The notes beneath the pieces are model-generated. The model saw nothing but the letters and a program-made list of their open reading frames with translations. It was not told where the DNA came from and made no database searches. A DNA stretch of 52,727 bases from UBA2882 sp964619485 (GTDB taxonomy: Bacteria > Bacillota > Clostridia > Lachnospirales > Lachnospiraceae), in the NCBI GenBank assembly GCA_964619485.1, contig CAZUCI010000012.1, positions 1 to 52,727 on the forward strand, given 5' to 3'. Positions 24,655-33,996 of the stretch are shown here, piece by piece; position 1 is the first letter of the stretch; every line of letters begins with the position of its first letter. The position numbers were made by a program, and so were the translations under genes.

Positions 24655-24813
24655 CTACTTAGCCATGAGCTGCTTCATTCCCTGTGACTTTGCTCCTGGG
24701 TTATCATTTCCGTATCCTTCCATAAGGTTGGTTGCTCCCCAGATTCCAAGTCCTGCTCCAAGTGCCACTACTAATGTCTGCAGTGTTCCTACTGCGCTAG
24801 TAAAAAATGCCAT
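24655..24813 (-). pseudogene. Truncated Maff2-family mobile-element protein
   Basis: AAGGAGG precedes ATG 24813. The 52-residue product begins MAFFTSAVGTLQTLVVALGA, passes GIWGATNLMEGYGNDNPGA and ends QGMKQLMAK. Maff2 proteins are short hydrophobic proteins of conjugative elements in Lachnospiraceae; intact ones continue after KQLM(A) with a Gly-rich second membrane helix. Here a stop replaces that helix, so the gene is cut at its 3' half. It marks the edge of a mobile-element remnant next to the XRE-lipoprotein group. Confidence 0.75.
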
Positions 24814-24848
24814 AATTCATTTCCTCCTTATAAAAAACCAATCTGAAA

Positions 24849-26051
24849 TTAGTTCTTAGCCTGCTTGTCTGCAGTTCTGAAAAAATGTAACAATGCAACC
24901 GCTACAGCCAAAACAGTTGGAAATACGCAGCCTGCCAAAATTCCTGCGTGAAGATTATCACTTGCTCTCTGTGTCACAATTCCAACAAGACCAGGTCCAA
25001 TGGAGCCTCCCAAATCACCCGCCATGGCAAGCATTGCAAACATGGCTGTTCCACCCCTTGGAATCTTTTGGGAAGAAATACTGATTGTTCCGGGCCACAT
25101 AATGCCTACTGAGAAACCACAGACAACACATCCAATCAGACCCATAAGCGGATTGGATGAAATGGCTGCTAAAAGATAGCAGACCAGACATAAAACGCCA
25201 CAGCCAATCATGTATTTCATCAGATTAATCTTCTCCCCATATTTTCCATAGATGGTTCGGCTGATACCCATCATAATGGCAAAGAGACACGGTCCCACAA
25301 GATCACCGACAGTCTTTGTTAATCCCAGCGCCGACTCTGCATACGCAGATGCCCACTGTGCCATGGAAAGCTCAGAAGCACCGGCACAGACCATCAACAC
25401 AATCATAATCCAGAAAAGAGGCTTTTTCATCAGCTTTCTCAGCCCAAGTCCCTCGCCCTCTTCCACCAGATGTTCAATCGGACAGGTCATGAAATTATAG
25501 ACATTGTACAATGGGACAATTGCCCAGATGCAGGCAATATAACGCCAGTTCTCAATTCCGAATACTGCAAAAAACAGTGTGGAAAAAACAATTACTCCAA
25601 CCGAGCCCCAGCAGTAAAAGGAATGAAGCAGACTCATGACAGATTCCTTATGCTCAAATGGACACGCCTCCACAATGGGACTACAGAGCACCTCAATCAG
25701 CCCGCTTCCAGTTGCATAAATTATAACACTGATCATAATTCCAATAAATGGATTCGGTAAAATTCCGGGCAAAAATGCCAGACAAACAAGTCCTGCTGCC
25801 GAAAAAATTTCTGATGCCACGATACATTTCCGATAGCCTATTTTGTCCACTGTTTTGGCACAGAAGACATCAACAACCAGCTGGGTAAAAAAGAAAACCG
25901 TTGAGATCAGTGCAACCTTACCAAGGGGGATTCCAAAGCTTTTATGGAACGTTAAAAATAGTAAGGGTGCAAAATTCGCTGTGATTGCCTGGGTGATAAA
26001 ACCAAGATAACACGCCAGTAATGTTTTTTTGTAATTCTTCATTTGTTTCAT
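24849..26051 (-). CDS. Major facilitator superfamily transporter
   Basis: 400 residues, about twelve membrane helices. The loop between helices 2 and 3 reads DVFCAKTVDKIGYRKC, the MFS motif A region, and the second half repeats it weakly (GISRTIYGKYGEKINLM). The closest look is to the FucP/sugar-like MFS group, but no substrate residue is decisive. AGAGGAG precedes ATG 26051. The stop is 35 bases upstream of the Maff2 remnant. Sixteen bases separate it from the PHP gene upstream, so the two are probably cotranscribed. Confidence 0.88.
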   Translation of the reverse strand: MKQMKNYKKTLLACYLGFITQAITANFAPLLFLTFHKSFGIPLGKVALISTVFFFTQLVVDVFCAKTVDKIGYRKCIVASEIFSAAGLVCLAFLPGILPNPFIGIMISVIIYATGSGLIEVLCSPIVEACPFEHKESVMSLLHSFYCWGSVGVIVFSTLFFAVFGIENWRYIACIWAIVPLYNVYNFMTCPIEHLVEEGEGLGLRKLMKKPLFWIMIVLMVCAGASELSMAQWASAYAESALGLTKTVGDLVGPCLFAIMMGISRTIYGKYGEKINLMKYMIGCGVLCLVCYLLAAISSNPLMGLIGCVVCGFSVGIMWPGTISISSQKIPRGGTAMFAMLAMAGDLGGSIGPGLVGIVTQRASDNLHAGILAGCVFPTVLAVAVALLHFFRTADKQAKN

Positions 26052-26066
26052 TTTTGTTCTCCTCTA

Positions 26067-26891
26067 TTACAATATGTGATATTGGGGTTTCATGGCGTCA
26101 AAGGTGCAATAGTACTGAAATCCCAGCTCTTTCAATTCCTTTTTGGCAGCCTCAATAGAAGCTCCTAATCGTTCCGGATCATGACTGTCTGATCCGATGG
26201 TAACAATTTTTCCACCCAGCTTTTTATATAATTTTAAAACATCTTGAGAAGGGGTAAAGCCGCTCATTCCATACTGAGACGCAGAGGTATTTACTTCTAT
26301 TCCCTTTCCGTCTGTAATAACCTGTTTCAAAATTTCTTCAATGATATCAGAAACCTTTTCAAAGGGATAAATACCGTGCTTATCATAGCGGTTAATTAAA
26401 TCTAAATGCCCAAGTACACTATAATTTTTATATTTTTTAATTACTGCCAGAATTTCCTGATAATATCTCTCATTATATTGTTTCTGTGTTTTTCCAAATT
26501 GAAAATCCTGGCTCCAAAACTCCTGGTCATCCACCTGATGACAGGACAAAATAACAAAGTCTAGATCATATTCTGAAAAGAGCTTTTCAAATAATGGAAT
26601 CGTATGCTGCTGCACTCCAAACTCCAATCCCTTTTTTAAAACAATTTTTCCCTGATATTGTTGGGAAAGTTTTTCTATCTCCTGAAAATACAGAGGAAAA
26701 TTTACATTTAATACTCTTCCTTCCAGTTCAGCCTGACTCTTTCCCATAGGATCAATTTTGATGCCATAATCCACATGATCTGTAAAACAAATTTCCTCAA
26801 ACCCACGATATATCGCATCCTTAACAATATCCTCCATAGGATAATCACTGTCGTCACTATAATAGGAATGTACATGATAATCACAAAGCAT
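26067..26891 (-). CDS. PHP-domain phosphatase (histidinol-phosphatase type)
   Basis: 274 residues. The PHP metal-site motifs are DYHVHSYYSDDS at the N-terminus, CFTDHVDYG near 35, GLEFGVQ, LSCHQVD, LGHLDLINRYD, and TIGSDSHDPERLG near the C-terminus. This is the HisJ/HisK-type family that dephosphorylates L-histidinol phosphate; no other his gene is in the window, so the substrate is uncertain. ATG 26891 follows AAAGGAG; the upstream in-frame ATG (26912) would add seven residues and lacks a good site. It is divergent from the AraC regulator. Confidence 0.85.
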   Translation of the reverse strand: MLCDYHVHSYYSDDSDYPMEDIVKDAIYRGFEEICFTDHVDYGIKIDPMGKSQAELEGRVLNVNFPLYFQEIEKLSQQYQGKIVLKKGLEFGVQQHTIPLFEKLFSEYDLDFVILSCHQVDDQEFWSQDFQFGKTQKQYNERYYQEILAVIKKYKNYSVLGHLDLINRYDKHGIYPFEKVSDIIEEILKQVITDGKGIEVNTSASQYGMSGFTPSQDVLKLYKKLGGKIVTIGSDSHDPERLGASIEAAKKELKELGFQYYCTFDAMKPQYHIL

Positions 26892-26998
26892 AAACTCATC
26901 TCCTTTACACATTGTATTATATTATCATCTTTTATATAAATCATTGTATATATAAGGATATTTATTGTATTATATGGTAAAGACGAAGGAGATTTTCT

Positions 26999-27937
26999 AT
27001 GAGTAAAGTGAAGAATGAGACAAATGCAAATGACTTGAAAACCGGCACCATAAAAAATAACAGCTTCATAGCAACCGACGAGAGTATGAGGGAAACCATA
27101 AATCATGGAAATCTGGATTATCCTTTTGCCTATTATCTGGAAGATGTATGGGCATTTGATCTTCACTGTGTAGACTGGCATTGGCACCCGGAATTGGAAT
27201 TTGTCTATGTCCAGAGCGGGACCATGTGTGTTTTCATTGGTTCTGAGAAATTTACAATAGGTCCCAACACCGGCCTGTTTATCAACACCCGCGTGATACA
27301 TCGTTTTGAGTCCGAGAAAAGTGCTGTCATCCCCAATATTGTTTTTTCTCCAAAGCTATTGGCGGCTGAAGACAGTTTGATTTACCAAAAATATATAGCA
27401 CCCATCCTTTCCGCAAGCGCTCCGTATCAAATCTATACTACCGACATTCCATGGCAGAAACGCATCCTTGATGTATTGAAGCAGTTATTTGCACTTCAGC
27501 ATGAACCGAAGGTAAACGAACTGAAAACAACAGAGCTGCTGCTGTGTTTATGGAATCTTATTTTTGAAAATACTGCTATCTGTAATTCTGGTGAAAAAGA
27601 AAAACCCGAAGCAGGAAAACAGGCCCAGCTTCAGGTTATGATGCAGTATATTCAAAATAATTATCAAAATGCAATTACACTCGACGACATTGCAGCCTCG
27701 GTTCTGATAAGTAAAAGTGGAGCTCTCAAACTGTTTGCCCGTTTTCTCCATACTTCACCGGTTGCATATCTTGTAAGATACCGCTTACAACGCGCTGCCA
27801 ATCTGCTTGTTTCCACCGAGAAGACAATTGTTGTCATCGCTCAGGAAACCGGCTTCAGCGATTCGGCTTATTTTTGCCGGAAATTTAAAGAACTGTATCA
27901 GCTGACACCAACAGAATATCGAAGGCAGCAGATATAA
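26999..27937 (+). CDS. AraC-family transcriptional regulator
   Basis: 312 residues: an N-terminal cupin-like ligand domain (DWHWHPELEFVYVQSGTMCV, near 60-80) and a C-terminal double HTH (ITLDDIAASVLISKSGALKLF, then VVIAQETGFSDSAYFCRKFK with the TPTEYRR ending). Regulators of this layout usually respond to a sugar and activate adjacent transport or catabolic genes. GAAGGAG precedes the ATG. Its neighbours are a divergent PHP phosphatase and MFS transporter, which are the obvious targets; this is inference. Confidence 0.9.
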   Translation: MSKVKNETNANDLKTGTIKNNSFIATDESMRETINHGNLDYPFAYYLEDVWAFDLHCVDWHWHPELEFVYVQSGTMCVFIGSEKFTIGPNTGLFINTRVIHRFESEKSAVIPNIVFSPKLLAAEDSLIYQKYIAPILSASAPYQIYTTDIPWQKRILDVLKQLFALQHEPKVNELKTTELLLCLWNLIFENTAICNSGEKEKPEAGKQAQLQVMMQYIQNNYQNAITLDDIAASVLISKSGALKLFARFLHTSPVAYLVRYRLQRAANLLVSTEKTIVVIAQETGFSDSAYFCRKFKELYQLTPTEYRRQQI

Positions 27938-27969
27938 AAGTCCTCTATGCCTATGTTACTATTCTGTTG

Positions 27970-28602
27970 CTACTTATTACTGTTACTACTTTTTCCTTTT
28001 TTATTTTTATTTTGCTCTTCCTTATACGTGCGAATGGTATCCTCTATGGTTGTATAATCTCTTTCAAAGAGCTCTTCACAGATTTGCTTTTGAAGCAGCT
28101 CCCTGGGAACCTTCTCAAGGATCTTTTCAATGACAAATTTCTTACTTTTCTCTTTGTACCTTGCCATATGATTAATTTCCTGAAGATGGGCAAGCTCTGG
28201 TCTCCAGAGAATCCCCAGCTTCCGTTTCCACTTTGCATCGGTTATCTTTTTGGGTTCCTCCGGTTTTCGAAGCAGATAAAAGTCTGCTCCCCCTTCTGTT
28301 TCCTCCACTGTGATAATGCCCCAGAAATCCGGGACATGCTCTTCAATATGCTTTCCATGGGAGCTTCCCACAACCACATAATTATAGTCATAATACAGGT
28401 TGTAATTGCGAACCTGTCCTGCCAGGCGCACATAGGTATCCGCATCGCTTTTGATTTCAATGCCAAAGAGCGCATCCTCTGTTATCATCACCACATCAGC
28501 TCTGGCTCTTCCGGTTCTCTTTTCCTCCAGAATCCGCACCTTTCCATATTCTTCTTCCAAAAAATCAAAGAGTGGTTCTCTGATATCTTTATCGTATAGC
28601 AA
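27970..28602 (-). CDS. Sce7726-family protein (nuclease-like fold)
   Basis: 210 residues. The N-terminal region has the pattern GRARADVVMITEDALFGIEI followed by KSDADTYVRLAGQ and YNYVVVGSSHG, matching the sce7726 family, whose core looks like a PD-(D/E)xK nuclease with the ExK as EIK. The C-terminus is very basic and Asn/Lys-rich (NKNKKGKSSNSNK). The start is TTG 28602 (GGAGG six bases upstream); an ATG there is in another frame. It lies alone, convergent with the AraC gene. Function of the family is not established; a DNA-repair or defence role is a guess. Confidence 0.7.
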   Translation of the reverse strand: MLYDKDIREPLFDFLEEEYGKVRILEEKRTGRARADVVMITEDALFGIEIKSDADTYVRLAGQVRNYNLYYDYNYVVVGSSHGKHIEEHVPDFWGIITVEETEGGADFYLLRKPEEPKKITDAKWKRKLGILWRPELAHLQEINHMARYKEKSKKFVIEKILEKVPRELLQKQICEELFERDYTTIEDTIRTYKEEQNKNKKGKSSNSNK

Positions 28603-28670
28603 CCATATCCTCCAAAATCTGCTTCAAAGCGTAGAGCCACATATTACAGACATCATCTTTTATATCAAAG

Positions 28671-28991
28671 CTAAAAAACAACGACTAAAAGCATCTTAAA
28701 CTGTTCTTTTCCATAAACTGCATGAGGATGTTTTGCCGGCATAACAATGGATTCTCCCTCATGAAGCTCAAATTCTTCACCATCAATAGTAATCCTTCCA
28801 ATACCATCCAGGCAGGTAACAAATGCATCTCCGCCTGATTCGTGTGTACTGATTTCCTCATCTTTATCAAAAGCAAAAAGAGTAATGCTTACTGCATCAT
28901 TCTGTGCCAGCGTTTTGCTTACAACCTGTCCCTTCTGATAAGAAACCTCATTTTTTAAAGTTACAACTTCCGCCATGTTTATATTTTTCAT
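28671..28991 (-). CDS. Small cupin-domain protein
   Basis: 106 residues, one cupin barrel: DEEISTHESGGDAFVTCLDG (motif 1-like HxxxxDxF...G) and EGESIVMPAKHPHAVYG (motif 2-like PxxxPH). Metal ligands can be read as His and Asp in motif 1 and His in motif 2. Cupins of this type are isomerases, dioxygenases or sensors; the substrate is not evident. The start overlaps the ogt stop by ATGA, so it is translationally coupled to ogt and lies at the end of the bceRS-ogt operon. Confidence 0.85.
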   Translation of the reverse strand: MKNINMAEVVTLKNEVSYQKGQVVSKTLAQNDAVSITLFAFDKDEEISTHESGGDAFVTCLDGIGRITIDGEEFELHEGESIVMPAKHPHAVYGKEQFKMLLVVVF

Positions 28992-29530
28992 AGTTTTCTC
29001 CCTTCATTCTGCAAAAGAAAAATCTTTCGATCCAAGCCACCTGCATAGCCCGTTAATTTGCCGCCGGCCCCTATGACTCGATGGCAGGGAATAATGATTC
29101 CAATTGGATTATGACCCACAGCGCCGCCAACAGCCTGAGCTGACATTTTTGCTTTCCCCGTTTTTGCAGCCATCTGTTTGTCAATTTCCCCATAGGTCAT
29201 TGTCTCTCCAAAGGGAATTGTCAGCATAATCTCGCCGACACTTTTGCTAAAGTCAGATCCTGCCGGTTTAAGCTTAGGTGTAAATCCGGGATCTTTTCCC
29301 TCAAAATAGAGCTTTAACCATCGCCTGGTTTCTTTAAATACAGGTAAGGAGGTCTGCCCTGTTTTATTCAAATCCTCCAAAAGCTGTTTCTGCCGAGCCG
29401 AATTTTCCTGGTCTGCATGAGGCATTTCACCCTGAAAATTAAGTCCGGTTAAATTTTCCCCATCGCTTTCCAATTTCAGCAATCCAATTGGAGAATTCAC
29501 ATATTCTGTAAATTGCATATTCTGTACCAT
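28988..29530 (-). CDS. ogt: Methylated-DNA-protein-cysteine methyltransferase
   Basis: 180 residues. It repairs O6-alkylguanine by moving the alkyl group to its own cysteine. The active-site motif is IIPCHRVIG near residue 147 and the HTH/Asn-hinge stretch is SAQAVGGAVGHNPIG. The domain is complete, with the N-terminal ribonuclease-like part (FTEYVNSPIGLLKLESDGEN). The start lies seven bases after the sensor-kinase stop and its end overlaps the cupin gene, so a DNA repair gene is tied to a cell-envelope signalling operon. Confidence 0.93.
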   Translation of the reverse strand: MVQNMQFTEYVNSPIGLLKLESDGENLTGLNFQGEMPHADQENSARQKQLLEDLNKTGQTSLPVFKETRRWLKLYFEGKDPGFTPKLKPAGSDFSKSVGEIMLTIPFGETMTYGEIDKQMAAKTGKAKMSAQAVGGAVGHNPIGIIIPCHRVIGAGGKLTGYAGGLDRKIFLLQNEGRKL

Positions 29531-29537
29531 ATCGCAA

Positions 29538-30554
29538 TTATCGCTCTTCTTTTAAAAACAGACCAATCAAAACCGTCGTTCCCTTTCCAATTTCAGATTC
29601 AATGGAAATGGAATGACCTATTTTTTCAAGTATCATTTTACTTAAGTACAAGCCTATTCCCGTAGAACGCTTGTCCGAATGGCCATTATAGCCCGTATAG
29701 CCCTTTTCAAATACCCTTGGAATATCCTCTTCACGGATTCCGATCCCATGGTCAGCAATCTGAATATAACACCATTCATCCCTGTTTATTACATCTATGG
29801 AAATGGCTGTCTCCTTTGAATATTTAATGGCATTGGACAAAATCTGCTCCACTACAAAGCCCAGCCATTTTTCGTCAGAAACCGCTTTCTGATTTGTGCC
29901 TGCATAATTTAATGGTATCTTTTTTCGAATCATTACCTTTGCATACTTGCGTATGACTTCGCGAATTACCTTATCCAAAGACACCTTTTTAAAGACAAAA
30001 TCATTTCCCGGTGCCTGGATACGCTGAAATTGCAGTGCCATATTTACATACTGTTCAATCCGGAAAAGCTCATCCTCCAGCTCATACAGATATGCAAACT
30101 CAGCCTCCGATTCCAGCTCCGCCCTCTTCATCTGCAAAAGAAGCTGCATGGCCGCAATGGGTGTCTTAATCTGATGTACCCACATGGCGTAATATTCCTG
30201 CATTTCCTGCTGCTTTCTCTGAAGCTCTCCAATGGTAAGCTTTCGATCAATTCCTATATTCTCCACAATATCATGAAAGCCTTCTTCTATGGCATCTGCT
30301 GCATCCGGAATTTCCATCTGATCGGAAACTGCCTGTCTGGCAATCATACGAAGCTGTTTTACTCTCTTTTTATAGGAGAAAAAGTCCACTGTTCCAATTA
30401 CCACAACCAGAAAGCCTTCCAGAACCAGCAGATAAACCTCATCCTGAAAACGAATTCCCACCAGATAGAGAAACAGCTCCTGAACACAGATTACCAAAAA
30501 AGAAACCGTAATCCACAAAAGATTACGTTTCAGATAGCTTTTCCACAAACTCAT
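29538..30554 (-). CDS. BceS-type intramembrane-sensing histidine kinase
   Basis: 338 residues. Two N-terminal helices (about 12-33 and 41-60) leave an extracellular loop of only a few residues, the hallmark of intramembrane-sensing kinases that get their signal from a BceAB-type transporter. The phospho-acceptor is His127 in AMWVHQIKTPIAAM. The ATPase domain has the N box (EQILSNAIKYS), G1 (ADHGIGIREEDIPRVF) and G2 (STGIGLYLSKM). Its start overlaps the response-regulator stop by four bases (ATGA). The transporter partner I propose is bceAB at 16113-18888, eleven kilobases away. Confidence 0.92.
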   Translation of the reverse strand: MSLWKSYLKRNLLWITVSFLVICVQELFLYLVGIRFQDEVYLLVLEGFLVVVIGTVDFFSYKKRVKQLRMIARQAVSDQMEIPDAADAIEEGFHDIVENIGIDRKLTIGELQRKQQEMQEYYAMWVHQIKTPIAAMQLLLQMKRAELESEAEFAYLYELEDELFRIEQYVNMALQFQRIQAPGNDFVFKKVSLDKVIREVIRKYAKVMIRKKIPLNYAGTNQKAVSDEKWLGFVVEQILSNAIKYSKETAISIDVINRDEWCYIQIADHGIGIREEDIPRVFEKGYTGYNGHSDKRSTGIGLYLSKMILEKIGHSISIESEIGKGTTVLIGLFLKEER

Positions 30555-31222
30555 CCGATTCGATACCCGATTCCTTTCCTGGTGAGGATAAACTCTTCCA
30601 AACCAATGGAGGCAAGCTTCTTTCTAAGACGATTCACATTGACAGATAAGGTATTTTCATCCACATAGGAATCACTTTCCCAAAGCTTTGTCATCAGAGT
30701 ATCACGGGAAACAATTTTTTCTTTATTCTCAAAAAGTGTCTGCAGAATTTTCAGCTCATTTTTGCTAAGCTCCAGTCGTTCCTCCTGAAAGCTGACTGTG
30801 CCTTCTGTCAGATTCAGCATGACACCCTTATGCTCCAGCACACTGCTGCTGCCGGCAAAATCGTAGCTTCTCCGAAGAAGTGCCTGTATTTTTACCGTCA
30901 AAACATCCAGATCAAATGGCTTGGGGATAAAATCATCTCCGCCCATATTGACGGCCATGACAATATTCATATTATCTGCCGCAGAGGATAAAAAGATGAT
31001 GGGAAGCTTTGAAAGCTTACGCATCTCACTACACCAGTGATATCCGTTGTAAAAGGGAAGCTTGATATCCATCAGTACAAGCTGGGGATCAAACTTGACA
31101 AACTCAGCCAGAACATTTCCAAAATCTTCTACGAGGCAAACCTCATAATCCCATTTTTCCAAATGCTGTTTTACTGTTTTTGCAATGATTTCATCATCTT
31201 CTACTACAAAAATACGATACAT
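30551..31222 (-). CDS. BceR-type OmpR/PhoB response regulator
   Basis: 223 residues: receiver domain with Asp52 as phosphorylation site (LVLMDIKLPFYNG), acid pair EDDE at 8-11 and Lys in FIPKPFD; winged-helix DNA-binding domain with VSRDTLMTKLWESDSYVDEN and NRLRKKL. It is the first gene of a four-gene minus-strand operon (RR, HK, ogt, cupin). BceR-family members bind TTACA-N4-TGTAA; such a site is present upstream of bceA at 19043-19060. I did not find the same site upstream of this operon. Confidence 0.92.
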   Translation of the reverse strand: MYRIFVVEDDEIIAKTVKQHLEKWDYEVCLVEDFGNVLAEFVKFDPQLVLMDIKLPFYNGYHWCSEMRKLSKLPIIFLSSAADNMNIVMAVNMGGDDFIPKPFDLDVLTVKIQALLRRSYDFAGSSSVLEHKGVMLNLTEGTVSFQEERLELSKNELKILQTLFENKEKIVSRDTLMTKLWESDSYVDENTLSVNVNRLRKKLASIGLEEFILTRKGIGYRIG

Positions 31223-31249
31223 AAATGCGCCGCCTTGGATTCCTTAACT

Positions 31250-32134
31250 CTAATTGAAATATTTATAGTATTTTTCGCTTACTTCATCCTGACAGATGAT
31301 TCCCAAAACACCGGGACCCGTGTGGGCTCCAATTGCACAGCCAACCCTGGAAACAAGCACGTCCTTTACATGATATTTCTCTTTCAAAAGCTCAGCTACC
31401 TTATCTGCGCTCTCTTTTTCCATACCATAGACGATTCCAACTGTCTGTTGATCCAAATCTCTGCCGTGATTTCCAATCAATTCAACAATTCTATGTATTG
31501 CCTTATTCCATCCACGCACCTTTTCCTGTGCTGCAAGGGAACCATTTTCATCAATACCGATTACCGGCTTGATATCCAGCATGGTACCTGCAACTGCAGA
31601 AGTACGGCTGAGTCTTCCGCCCTTATAAAGAAATTCCAGCGTACGTACTGTGAATTCCAGCGTGGAATGGTCACAGAAATACTGTGCTGCCTCTATTATT
31701 TCTTCTCTGGAAGCACCGTTTTTTTGCATTCTCAGCAGATTATAAACCACCAGACCAAAGCCTAAGGAAGCACTTTTTGAATCAATAATGGTAATTTTAA
31801 AATCCGGATATTCCTCAATCAGCTCTTCCTTTGCCAGCGTTGCAGCATTAAAGGTACCTGCAATCCCTGTGGAGAAGCAGATATAAAGAACCTCATCCCC
31901 CGCCTTTGCATAAGGCTCAAAGTTTGTGCGGAACATAAACTGATTGACATGATAGGTTTTGATATCCTTTCCCTCTGCCTGAATTCTGTAAAAATCATCC
32001 GGAAACAGGTTCTGTCCATCAAAATAATCGGTTCCTTCTAATACAACAGGTGTGGGTATCACATGCAGATCAAACTCATCAATTACAGATTTTGGTACAT
32101 CTGATGCCGAATCGGTAATAATTTTAAATGCCAT
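31250..32134 (-). CDS. DegV-family fatty-acid-binding protein
   Basis: 294 residues starting AFKIITDSASDVPKSV and containing DVKPV-like LDIKPVIGIDENG and the C-terminal RVGCAIGAHTGPGVLG. DegV (FakB) proteins bind fatty acids, and FakB presents them to the FakA kinase for phospholipid synthesis. The family fold needs the conserved DS(A) at the start, GCxIGAHxGPG near the end, both present. GAGGAAAAATAT precedes the ATG. FakA is not in the window. Confidence 0.9.
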   Translation of the reverse strand: MAFKIITDSASDVPKSVIDEFDLHVIPTPVVLEGTDYFDGQNLFPDDFYRIQAEGKDIKTYHVNQFMFRTNFEPYAKAGDEVLYICFSTGIAGTFNAATLAKEELIEEYPDFKITIIDSKSASLGFGLVVYNLLRMQKNGASREEIIEAAQYFCDHSTLEFTVRTLEFLYKGGRLSRTSAVAGTMLDIKPVIGIDENGSLAAQEKVRGWNKAIHRIVELIGNHGRDLDQQTVGIVYGMEKESADKVAELLKEKYHVKDVLVSRVGCAIGAHTGPGVLGIICQDEVSEKYYKYFN

Positions 32135-32166
32135 ATATTTTTCCTCTCAACTTCCCCGTAGGATTC

Positions 32167-33972
32167 CTACTGTTTTTTGCCCAGAGGACTGGTTTCCTCC
32201 ACCAGCCATCTCTTTTCCTCTTCACATGAAAGATATGGATATATTTTATCACAAACCTGTCGATGATAAGAGTTTAAAATCACTATTTCCATATCATTTA
32301 ATAAAGAAACGTCAATTGCTTCTCTATCAAATGGTACAAAGGTCAGCGGACGAAAACCATTAAAACCATTTTCTTCCTCCACACACTCAATGAGATTTTC
32401 CAGACGAATCCCATATTGTCCTGCAAGATAAAGCCCCGGCTCATCCGAAGTAATCATGCCCGGCTCCATGGCTACCGTGTCCGGTTTCCCTTTTCCCTTA
32501 AAGCTGCGGAAGGCATTGGGACCCTCATGAACACTTAATAAAAATCCGACACCATGCCCTGTTCCATGATTAAAATCCAGTCCCTCTTTCCACAAAGGCT
32601 CTCTGGCAAGCACATCCAGCGAACCACCACATATACCCTTTGGAAAACGCGCTGCCATCAGGTTGAGATTCCCCTTCAAAACCAGTGTGTAATGCTTTTT
32701 CTCCTCGTCTGAAGGGTTCTCTCCCAAAGAGATTGTTCTGGTAATATCTGTCGTTCCGCAATCATAATGACCGCCGGTATCAACAAGCAAAAAGCTTTCC
32801 GCTTTGAGCATTACATCACTTTCCCCTGTTGCACTGTAATGCACGATGGCTCCATGCTCCTTAAAGGCAACAATTGGATCAAAGCTTGGGCCGATGTAGC
32901 CTGGCTGCTCTCTGCGAAAGCCTTCCAGAATATCCGCAGCACTCATTTCTGTCAAATGCTCTGCTTCAAAATTTCTTCTGTGAGACTTCAAATAATATAG
33001 AAATCTTGTTACCGCAGCTCCGTCCCGTATATGAGCTTTTCTCATATTGGAAAGCTCTGTCTCATTTTTCACTGCCTTCAGATACAGCGTTGGATTTTTT
33101 CCATTTTTGATTTCATTATGCTTTAAAAGCAGCTGAATCAGAGAATAATTTACACTTTCATAATCAGCCAGAATAGTGGCTTCTCTTATATTTTTTGCAT
33201 AGGTATAAATGTCATAATAGCTCTGCAGCCTTATTCCATCCTGCTCTAAAGCCCTGATAAGCTCCAATGGAAATGCCCTGGAATCAGCAAACAGAATCCC
33301 TTCCTTTTCTGTGAGATAAAGGTAGGACAGCACAACCGGATTACAATGAATATCTGCACCACGGATGTTTAACAGCCAGGCAATATCCTCCAGAGACGTC
33401 AGTATATGTGCATCTGCCTCTATTTGCTTCATTGTCTCACGAACCATGGCAAGCTTTTCTCTTCTGCTCACCCCGCACTGCTCCGGGGAAAGCTCCCAGA
33501 CAGGATGAAACTCCAATTGTGGTCTGTCCTTCCATACAAGCTCCACCAGATCCAGCTCATCGCGGATGGAAATATGCTTTTCCTGGAGACTTTTTCCCAT
33601 ATTATTTACAAAATTATAGTTGACGCAGCGGCCGTCAAGCCCTAAAACCTCATCATAATCAAGCTTTTCCAAAATAATTTCATCCACAGATAAAACGCCG
33701 GGCTCACCCATTTTCATAAGTGTGATGCCGCTTCCCTTAAGCTGAGCCTCCGCCTGTAGAAAATATCTTCCATCTGTCCATAAAAAAGCCTCGCTTGAGG
33801 TTACCAGCAAAACACCTGCAGACCCTGTGAATCCGGAGAGATATTCCCGGCCTTTAAAATAATCACTCACATACTCCGAGCCATGAAAATCATCTGTGGG
33901 AATATAGCAGGCATTAATTCCCTCCCGCTCCATTTCTGCCCGGAGCAGGCTGAGCCTTTCTTTTATGGACAT
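32167..33972 (-). CDS. Aminopeptidase P family Xaa-Pro hydrolase
   Basis: 601 residues, the long three-part form: two creatinase-N-like domains and a C-terminal pita-bread M24 peptidase. Metal ligands are read from LVDTGGHYDCGTTDITRT (two Asp), FNHGTGHGVGF (His), SDEPGLYL (Glu) and IRLENLIECV (Glu). It removes N-terminal residues before proline and is cytoplasmic. AAGAGGG precedes the ATG. It lies in a run of unrelated core genes (DegV, flippase) at short spacing. Confidence 0.93.
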   Translation of the reverse strand: MSIKERLSLLRAEMEREGINACYIPTDDFHGSEYVSDYFKGREYLSGFTGSAGVLLVTSSEAFLWTDGRYFLQAEAQLKGSGITLMKMGEPGVLSVDEIILEKLDYDEVLGLDGRCVNYNFVNNMGKSLQEKHISIRDELDLVELVWKDRPQLEFHPVWELSPEQCGVSRREKLAMVRETMKQIEADAHILTSLEDIAWLLNIRGADIHCNPVVLSYLYLTEKEGILFADSRAFPLELIRALEQDGIRLQSYYDIYTYAKNIREATILADYESVNYSLIQLLLKHNEIKNGKNPTLYLKAVKNETELSNMRKAHIRDGAAVTRFLYYLKSHRRNFEAEHLTEMSAADILEGFRREQPGYIGPSFDPIVAFKEHGAIVHYSATGESDVMLKAESFLLVDTGGHYDCGTTDITRTISLGENPSDEEKKHYTLVLKGNLNLMAARFPKGICGGSLDVLAREPLWKEGLDFNHGTGHGVGFLLSVHEGPNAFRSFKGKGKPDTVAMEPGMITSDEPGLYLAGQYGIRLENLIECVEEENGFNGFRPLTFVPFDREAIDVSLLNDMEIVILNSYHRQVCDKIYPYLSCEEEKRWLVEETSPLGKKQ

Positions 33973-33996
33973 TACATTTCCCTCTTTCCAATTTAT

